Assembly: GCF_016424485.1 (NCBI RefSeq)
Contig: NZ_JAELUP010000016.1
Coordinates: 1-64,000 of the forward strand
Origin: Paenibacillus roseus
GTDB taxonomy: Bacteria > Bacillota > Bacilli > Paenibacillales > Paenibacillaceae
Direction: 5' to 3'
DNA: 64,000 nucleotides
The notes under the pieces are model-generated. The model made no database searches and was not told the DNA's origin. It saw only the letters and a list, made by a program, of their open reading frames with translations. Below are positions 59,394 through 64,000 of the stretch, in pieces. Made by a program: the position numbers and the translations under genes. Positions within the stretch are counted from its first letter, which is position 1, and every line of letters begins with the position of its first letter.

Positions 59394-60557
59394 CTAATGT
59401 GTGCCTTTTACATCCAGCGCCTGATAATTATCAGCCTGTTTGTCGGATTTGGATGCGCGAATTCGTTCTTGCAGCTTTTCGTAGAACAGCTCTTCATTAA
59501 TCGGCAGTTCCACCCAGTCATCGATCCAGGTCGATAGAAGCATGGCGTTGGACAAGGTCAGTCCATGGATTCCTTCCTCGCCTGGCGCGAGCAGGGGAGT
59601 CCCGTTCAATATGGCATTGGTCCAGTTCTGGGTAATTCCCTTATGTTCGTCGCTGTGCCCATGGATTGGGATTTCGCACTTCCAGCACTCCGGCTGCCCG
59701 AAGCCGCCCGTAAAGCTGCGATTAAATTCCGTCTCGGACACCCTTGTCCGCCAAAATGTCATCTTGCCGTCCTCGATTACAATTTTGCCACGCTCGCCGG
59801 ACAGCTCGAAGCGGTTGGTCCCCGGCGTCTCAAAGGTGGAAGTGACGAACAGTCCGGTAGCTCCGTTCTCATATTCCACATAGGCGGTTACATCATTTTC
59901 AACCTCGATATTGCGGTGTTTTCCGAAGGAGCAGAATGCCCGGACCCGCTTGGGCATCATTCCGGTTGTCCACTGCCACAGATCAAGCTGGTGAGGGTCC
60001 TGATTGATCAAGACGCCGCCGCCCTCTCCTGCCCATGTAGCACGCCAGCCGCCGGAATCATAATAGCTTTGGGAGCGGTACCAGTTGGTAATCAGCCAGT
60101 TGGTGCGGCGGATTTCGCCAAGTTCACCGGAGCTGATGAGATCTTTCAGCTTCTGATACAGCGGGTTGGCACGCTGATTGTACATAATGCCGAATACTTT
60201 GCCGCTGGCTGCGGCGACTTCATTCATTTCTCTCACTTGCTTTGTATAGACACCGGCCGGCTTTTCGATAAGTACATGAAGCCCTGCCTGGAGCGCTTCA
60301 ATAGCCTGCGACGGATGATCGTAGTGGGGGGTGCAAATAATAACGCCGTCTACAAGCCCGGAGCGCAGCAGCTCCCTGTGATCCTCAAATTGAGCCACAT
60401 CGCTTCTCAGCTCTTCCTTGGCCCATTGGAGCCTCTCCGGTCTCGGGTCTGAAATCGCTGTCAAAATTGCGCCGGATACTTCCCCATTAACCAGATAGCG
60501 GGCGTGACCGCTGCCCATATTGCCGAGTCCGATAATCCCGATTCTGAGCTTGCCCAT
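59394..60557 (-). CDS. Gfo/Idh/MocA family oxidoreductase, copy 1
   Basis: A 387-aa dehydrogenase from the ATG at 60557 (an ATG at 60572 is an alternative; neither has an ideally spaced ribosome site). The Rossmann loop LRIGIIGLGNMGSGHARYL is canonical, HVLIEKPAGVYTKQVREMNE carries the catalytic EKP, and GGVLINQDPHQLDLWQWTTG the Asp-His pair. First gene of the operon; a TGcTACAAT extended -10 box (minus strand, 60594-60602) lies just upstream. Confidence 0.9.
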   Translation of the reverse strand: MGKLRIGIIGLGNMGSGHARYLVNGEVSGAILTAISDPRPERLQWAKEELRSDVAQFEDHRELLRSGLVDGVIICTPHYDHPSQAIEALQAGLHVLIEKPAGVYTKQVREMNEVAAASGKVFGIMYNQRANPLYQKLKDLISSGELGEIRRTNWLITNWYRSQSYYDSGGWRATWAGEGGGVLINQDPHQLDLWQWTTGMMPKRVRAFCSFGKHRNIEVENDVTAYVEYENGATGLFVTSTFETPGTNRFELSGERGKIVIEDGKMTFWRTRVSETEFNRSFTGGFGQPECWKCEIPIHGHSDEHKGITQNWTNAILNGTPLLAPGEEGIHGLTLSNAMLLSTWIDDWVELPINEELFYEKLQERIRASKSDKQADNYQALDVKGTH

Positions 60558-60713
60558 CGTTTGTATACACATCCCTTGTCGTATGATGACCCCATTGTAG
60601 CATGCGGCGGCGGACCTTACTTTACCGGCATTGTCTGAACTAAGGGTTTCATTTAACTGTGGTTGCCAAATAATATCTGTTACCTGTGAATGAACCGATA
60701 TTTTAGCAATAGA

Positions 60714-60759
60714 AAAGGACCCTTCTCATCGTCGTTTCCTACGAATGACAGGGGCCTTT
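60714..60759. terminator. Probable terminator after the LytTR gene
   Basis: AAAGGACCCT and AGGGGCCTTT pair over ten positions with one mismatch; T and A runs flank it. Confidence 0.6.
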
Positions 60760-60826
60760 GTTTCCAATCTTTTTGTTTGCAGGAAAAAAAACGACCCGCC
60801 TCATGCCGACGGGCCATCAAGAAGGA

Positions 60827-61159
60827 TTAATACTGTTTTTTCAGCAACTCTCTGATTACGGCCTGTTTCCGCTTCGTGACCGGGATTGTCTTGACATCCC
60901 CCACCTCGGGACCGAAGTAGAGAAGATCGTTCTCAATGGCGCTGATTCTTCCCAGATTGACATAGCAATCCGATTTTACCTGCACAAAGCAGGATTTGGA
61001 AATCATAGATTTGAGCTGCTCCGCGGACAACCTTTTTTTAATATTGTAATTCCTGCCGTGGAAGCTGACCATGCCCAGTGAGCCGACTTTGAAAAAAAGA
61101 ATGTCCGTTTCCACCTCAAAGTTTTCATACACGTTTTTGGTTTCCAACGCTACACCCAT
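60827..61159 (-). CDS. Stand-alone LytTR DNA-binding protein
   Basis: A 110-aa protein consisting of little more than a LytTR domain (residues about 15-105: DILFFKVGSLGMVSFHGRNY; LKSMISKSCFVQVKSDCYVN; ISAIENDLLYFGP). It has no receiver domain, so it is not a normal response regulator. The ATG at 61159 lies ten bases after GGGGGAG; a start 36 bases upstream is possible. It could respond to levels of a partner or bind constitutively. Targets are unknown. Confidence 0.8.
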   Translation of the reverse strand: MGVALETKNVYENFEVETDILFFKVGSLGMVSFHGRNYNIKKRLSAEQLKSMISKSCFVQVKSDCYVNLGRISAIENDLLYFGPEVGDVKTIPVTKRKQAVIRELLKKQY

Positions 61160-61337
61160 CCTTTTCAAGCTCCCCCCATTTGAGATTCGCAACATTAATG
61201 TTAGCGCTTACAAATTGTATCACACAAGGGCCTGGCTTGAAAAGCTATTTTTCGGGAAATAATATGTGGCCTGTTCGCATTCAGGTAATTGAAGATGGTA
61301 TGATAATTGAATAACGAGGAGCGAGAGGAGGATAGCG

Positions 61338-62759
61338 GTGGCAGGGTGGCAGCGGTTGTATGGGTATGGAATGGCAGCGGTGATCGTACTGTGTATAGCA
61401 GGGGAATTGATCTGGGTGCCGGATGTCCTCCATTGGAAAGGTATTTATTGGCTGGATATGCTCAATTGGCTCGTTTTCTTGTTGTTGCTTCCTCCTGTTT
61501 TATGGGCGGCAGGAGCGGTTCAAGGGCTGCGCTGGGAGCTTGAGAAGGAGAAAGCTTTGGGAGAGCTGGCGCACAGGGAGAGAAAACGTCTAACAGTCAG
61601 CGTCATCCGAAAAGGGGCTATCCTGGCATTCTCTTTGATTTGTATTGTGATTTTACTATATATGGGCATCAGGCGGGAACTTTCCTTTATGTTTCTCCTC
61701 GTTCTGGCCGGTTTAACAATTCTTATTTGGCTTGCGGCGATCTGGGATATTATAATGTTCGAAATCCGCAACCGCGAAAAGCAATTCCCCTGGCGGGGAA
61801 CCACGCTGTTCATACTGTCTGCGGCAATGCTGTCCATGTTGTTCTGGCCGACCTCATCTCTTGTTACATATCCCGGCCTGACAATTAACATGAACCGTTA
61901 TGTCCATGTGGAAGGCGGCCAGCCTAAGGGTGAAATTATGGGATTGCTTGTCTTTGACCGCCCGGCCTTTCCCGCTGACTATTTGTATGCCAGATTGTTC
62001 CCGGCTTATCAATTTCGGCCGCTGGAGTCGCTTGGCATGTCCATAGGCGAATACGAGAGTCTCGTCCGGGATTTGAAGACCGAAGCTGACCAGCTTGGCA
62101 GCGCCATCGCCTTTCGTGAAGCTGGAATTGGGAAGGGCATTGCGAAAAATGGAGCCAAGGTCTTGCTGGTTGATACTTCCGGTCCTGCTTCAGGCCAGCT
62201 TCATCCGGGTGATGTTATTACCCGTGTGAACGATAGCCCGGTAACTTCAATGGATGGCTTGAAGGAACAAATGTCCAAGGTCCTCCCCGGTGCGACTGTT
62301 CGAATTGAATTGCTGCGGAAGGGCGAGAAGCTAATTCTTGAGCTTGACACAATCCGGAATCCGAATGATAAGCAGCAGGCTATTATGGGAATTCAGGCGA
62401 TGGACAGCCTTTCTCTGGATTTGCCGCTGCCGGTCACCTTCACGTCTTATTTTGCTCATGAAGGCGGTCCGTCGCATGGAGCGGGGCTTGCACTTACGCT
62501 CCTGGATCAATTGACGCCCGGCGGGATTACGAATGGTCACCGCGTCGCTGTCACCGGAACAATTGATGCAGGCGGGGGCGTCGGGCGCATTGGCGGCATA
62601 GAGCAGAAGGCTTTTACCGCACAGCGGGCTGGGGCGGATGTATTTTTTGTGCCTGCCGGGCAGGAAGATGACGCGCGCAAGGGAGCTAAAAGGCTGAATA
62701 TTGTCCCTGTGAGGACACTTGATGAAATTATAGGATGGCTGCGTAAACGGACTGTATAA
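61338..62759 (+). CDS. Membrane PDZ-Lon serine protease (YlbL/SepM-like)
   Basis: A 473-aa membrane protease. The start is GTG, seven bases after GAGAGGAGG. Four TM helices fill residues 1-190, then a PDZ domain (about 275-335; GDVITRVNDSPVTSMDGLKE) and a Lon-type catalytic domain with Ser379 in GGPSHGAGLAL and Lys424 in GIEQKAFTAQ. The 45-residue spacing fits the Ser-Lys dyad. Bacillus YlbL is about 340 aa with one TM helix, so the multi-pass front end is unusual. Its substrates may be membrane or exported peptides. Confidence 0.88.
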   Translation: MAGWQRLYGYGMAAVIVLCIAGELIWVPDVLHWKGIYWLDMLNWLVFLLLLPPVLWAAGAVQGLRWELEKEKALGELAHRERKRLTVSVIRKGAILAFSLICIVILLYMGIRRELSFMFLLVLAGLTILIWLAAIWDIIMFEIRNREKQFPWRGTTLFILSAAMLSMLFWPTSSLVTYPGLTINMNRYVHVEGGQPKGEIMGLLVFDRPAFPADYLYARLFPAYQFRPLESLGMSIGEYESLVRDLKTEADQLGSAIAFREAGIGKGIAKNGAKVLLVDTSGPASGQLHPGDVITRVNDSPVTSMDGLKEQMSKVLPGATVRIELLRKGEKLILELDTIRNPNDKQQAIMGIQAMDSLSLDLPLPVTFTSYFAHEGGPSHGAGLALTLLDQLTPGGITNGHRVAVTGTIDAGGGVGRIGGIEQKAFTAQRAGADVFFVPAGQEDDARKGAKRLNIVPVRTLDEIIGWLRKRTV

Positions 62760-62824
62760 GGTGAAAATGGTATGTAAAGCTGCAACTAGATGTTTTTTTC
62801 GTCTAAGGAGGCGTATTCCCGGCT

Positions 62825-62853
62825 TTGACTTTCAAAAGTTCTGGTAGCATAAT
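62825..62853 (+). promoter_or_regulatory. Promoter of the LtaS-type gene
   Basis: TTGACT (62825-62830), a 17-base spacer and CATAAT (62848-62853): five of six matches in each box with ideal spacing, 82 bases before the GTG start. Confidence 0.75.
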
Positions 62854-62882
62854 AATTTTTATTTGAAACTTACTATGTACAG

Positions 62883-62909
62883 ACAGACGAATGGCACATA
62901 TTCGTCTGT
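62883..62909 (+). promoter_or_regulatory. Leader hairpin of the LtaS-type gene
   Basis: ACAGACGAAT and ATTCGTCTGT form a perfect 10-bp stem with a seven-base loop, between the promoter and the ribosome site. TTTCG follows, too short a T run for a clear terminator. It may affect mRNA stability or act as a protein-binding site. Confidence 0.5.
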
Positions 62910-62934
62910 TTCGCTGTCAAGGGAGGAAGCGAAT

Positions 62935-64000
62935 GTGCTGTTGAATGCTCTGCAGAGCCTGCGGACAAAGCCGTTCGGATTTTTTACTGTGTTGCTGCTG
63001 TTAAAGAGCTATCTGGCGTATGTGGCCATTTTCGGAACCGAATTGTCCCTGGCTCCTTTGTTGACGGAGATTCCTTTTATTTGGCTCATTTTTTGCCTGA
63101 TTGAATGGTTCGCGTCCAAAAGAAAGCTGCTCTATTACTTTCTGACCAATCTGCTCGTTACCGCAATCTTTTTCGCAGCAATTATGTATTACCAATATTA
63201 TGGCGTCATCGTGGATTATCATGCGCTTGAGCAGGTCAATCAGGTGACGGCTGTGAAGAACAGCGTATTTTCATTAATCAAGCCCTATTATTTGCTGATT
63301 TTTACGGACATTGTCGTCCTGGCCGTCTTCTATTTGAGAGGAAGAAAGAAGCTGGACTGGCGACTTCCTTCTTCGGGGCGCGAGCGCAGGGGCTACATGA
63401 CCGCCTTGTTCGTAGTCTCGGTCGTGATGTGTTTTGTGAATATCTTCCCTAACCGAGCCAGCATGAATGAGCTGAAAAAAGCGGAGGATATGGGCATTCT
63501 CAACTATGAAGCGTACACGATCTTTTCCAAAAAGACGCAGGATTGGACGCCCCTCGCGGATATTACTCAGGAGAAGATTGACGGCATCAAGCAGATTCAA
63601 CCGCTTCAGTCTCTCGAGTATCAAGGCGCTGCTAAAGGCAAAAATCTGATCATTATCCAGATGGAATCGTTTCAAAACTTTCTTGTTGGTCTTGAGCTTG
63701 ACGGGCAGCAGGTTACACCGAATATCAGCCGTCTGATGAAGGAGAATTTCTATTTCCCCAATTTCTATCAGCAGGTGGGACAGGGGAATACATCCGATGC
63801 GGAGTTTATCGTCAATACTTCCCTGTATATTCCGCAGCGGGGCGCGGCTACCGGAGTCTATGCCGGCAAAGAGCTTCCCAGTCTGCCTAAGCTGATGAAA
63901 TCCCAAGGCTATAATACGGCGACGTTCCATACGAATGTCGTGGAATTCTGGAACCGCGGGGAGCTGTACAAGGCGATTGGATTCGACCATTACTATGATG
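62935..64000 (+). CDS. LTA synthase family phosphoglycerol transferase, 5' part
   Basis: An LtaS-type enzyme that polymerises glycerol phosphate for lipoteichoic acid; 355 residues are present and the gene runs off the window. The start is GTG, nine bases after GGGAGG. Five TM helices occupy about residues 10-185, then the extracellular sulfatase-like domain begins: NLIIIQMESFQNFLVGLELD with the metal-binding Glu, and GQGNTSDAEFIVN with the nucleophile Thr286. The final motifs are beyond the end. Confidence 0.92.
   Translation, partial: MLLNALQSLRTKPFGFFTVLLLLKSYLAYVAIFGTELSLAPLLTEIPFIWLIFCLIEWFASKRKLLYYFLTNLLVTAIFFAAIMYYQYYGVIVDYHALEQVNQVTAVKNSVFSLIKPYYLLIFTDIVVLAVFYLRGRKKLDWRLPSSGRERRGYMTALFVVSVVMCFVNIFPNRASMNELKKAEDMGILNYEAYTIFSKKTQDWTPLADITQEKIDGIKQIQPLQSLEYQGAAKGKNLIIIQMESFQNFLVGLELDGQQVTPNISRLMKENFYFPNFYQQVGQGNTSDAEFIVNTSLYIPQRGAATGVYAGKELPSLPKLMKSQGYNTATFHTNVVEFWNRGELYKAIGFDHYYD

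Noticed and set aside
63274..63990. 238-codon minus-strand frame at the window end
   Set aside because: It mirrors the LtaS-type gene, whose plus-strand frame has the catalytic NTSDAEF motif and a proper ribosome site.
1..64000. CRISPR arrays, tRNA or rRNA genes, replication origin
   Set aside because: No regularly spaced repeats, no tRNA cloverleaf with CCA end and no rRNA core words were seen on reading the window.

Overview
The window looks like chromosomal DNA of a low-to-mid GC, motile, Gram-positive endospore-former, most likely Paenibacillus or a close relative. This rests on family content: an HprK-type kinase, hag with csrA, an LplABC-type sugar importer without its own ATPase, a YdjO-like cold-inducible protein, DUF421, CBO0543-family and LtaS-type proteins, strong Shine-Dalgarno sites and a consensus sigma-D promoter. 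It is inferred from memory of families; no database search was run.

Region 1 (1-9285) is an accessory, decaying zone. It holds a TetR regulator divergent from a beta-carbonic anhydrase, transposase remnants (IS630-like, IS1380-like), an AT-rich secreted metalloprotease with a partner gene, and hypotheticals. A two-gene split sigma factor of the SigO/RsoA type, with a LexA-like box upstream, sits between the broken ends of a group II intron. Region 2 (9289-22816) is metabolic. It has pyruvate kinase, AraC, an RNase HI with a viroplasmin domain, a LacI-controlled glucoside island (lplB-lplC-lplA-like importer plus cytoplasmic GH30, with three copies of one operator), NUDIX and DUF421.

Region 3 (22664-36699) is the most striking. 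Seven co-directional, tightly packed genes encode an outward-facing VWA protein, a 1129-residue tubulin-like GTPase, a 794-residue helical protein of unknown function, a multi-pass VWA membrane protein, a small predicted beta-rich protein, a zinc-ribbon TRAFAC-type GTPase, and a 940-residue membrane-anchored GAP1-like protein. A divergent pair (zinc-ribbon membrane protein and a 50-aa membrane peptide) shares the upstream region, which carries a perfect 20-bp palindrome. I read it as a multi-NTPase, membrane-linked sensing or conflict-type system with paired GTPases.

Region 4 (36837-40105) is a flagellin module. A giant flagellin (740 aa) is flanked by two csrA genes, one of them only 56 aa. 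A perfect sigma-D promoter precedes the small csrA. Two similar long terminator hairpins, each with an AGGAT apical loop, lie one before and one after the small csrA, and the hag leader has a GGA-loop hairpin. Together these suggest CsrA feedback on its own attenuators.

Region 5 (40325-64000) is mixed housekeeping and metabolism: cyclophilin lipoprotein, Sm-like hypothetical, methyltransferase, AraC, two aldo-keto reductases, HAD phosphatase, GNAT, HelD, a secreted coiled-coil protein, LysR divergent from an aldehyde dehydrogenase, tandem CBO0543 proteins and a J-like membrane protein. It continues with a divergent HprK homologue, a YdjO-like gene with an apparent ATC start, a Gfo/Idh-isomerase operon, a LytTR protein, a membrane PDZ-Lon protease and the start of an LtaS-type gene cut by the window end.
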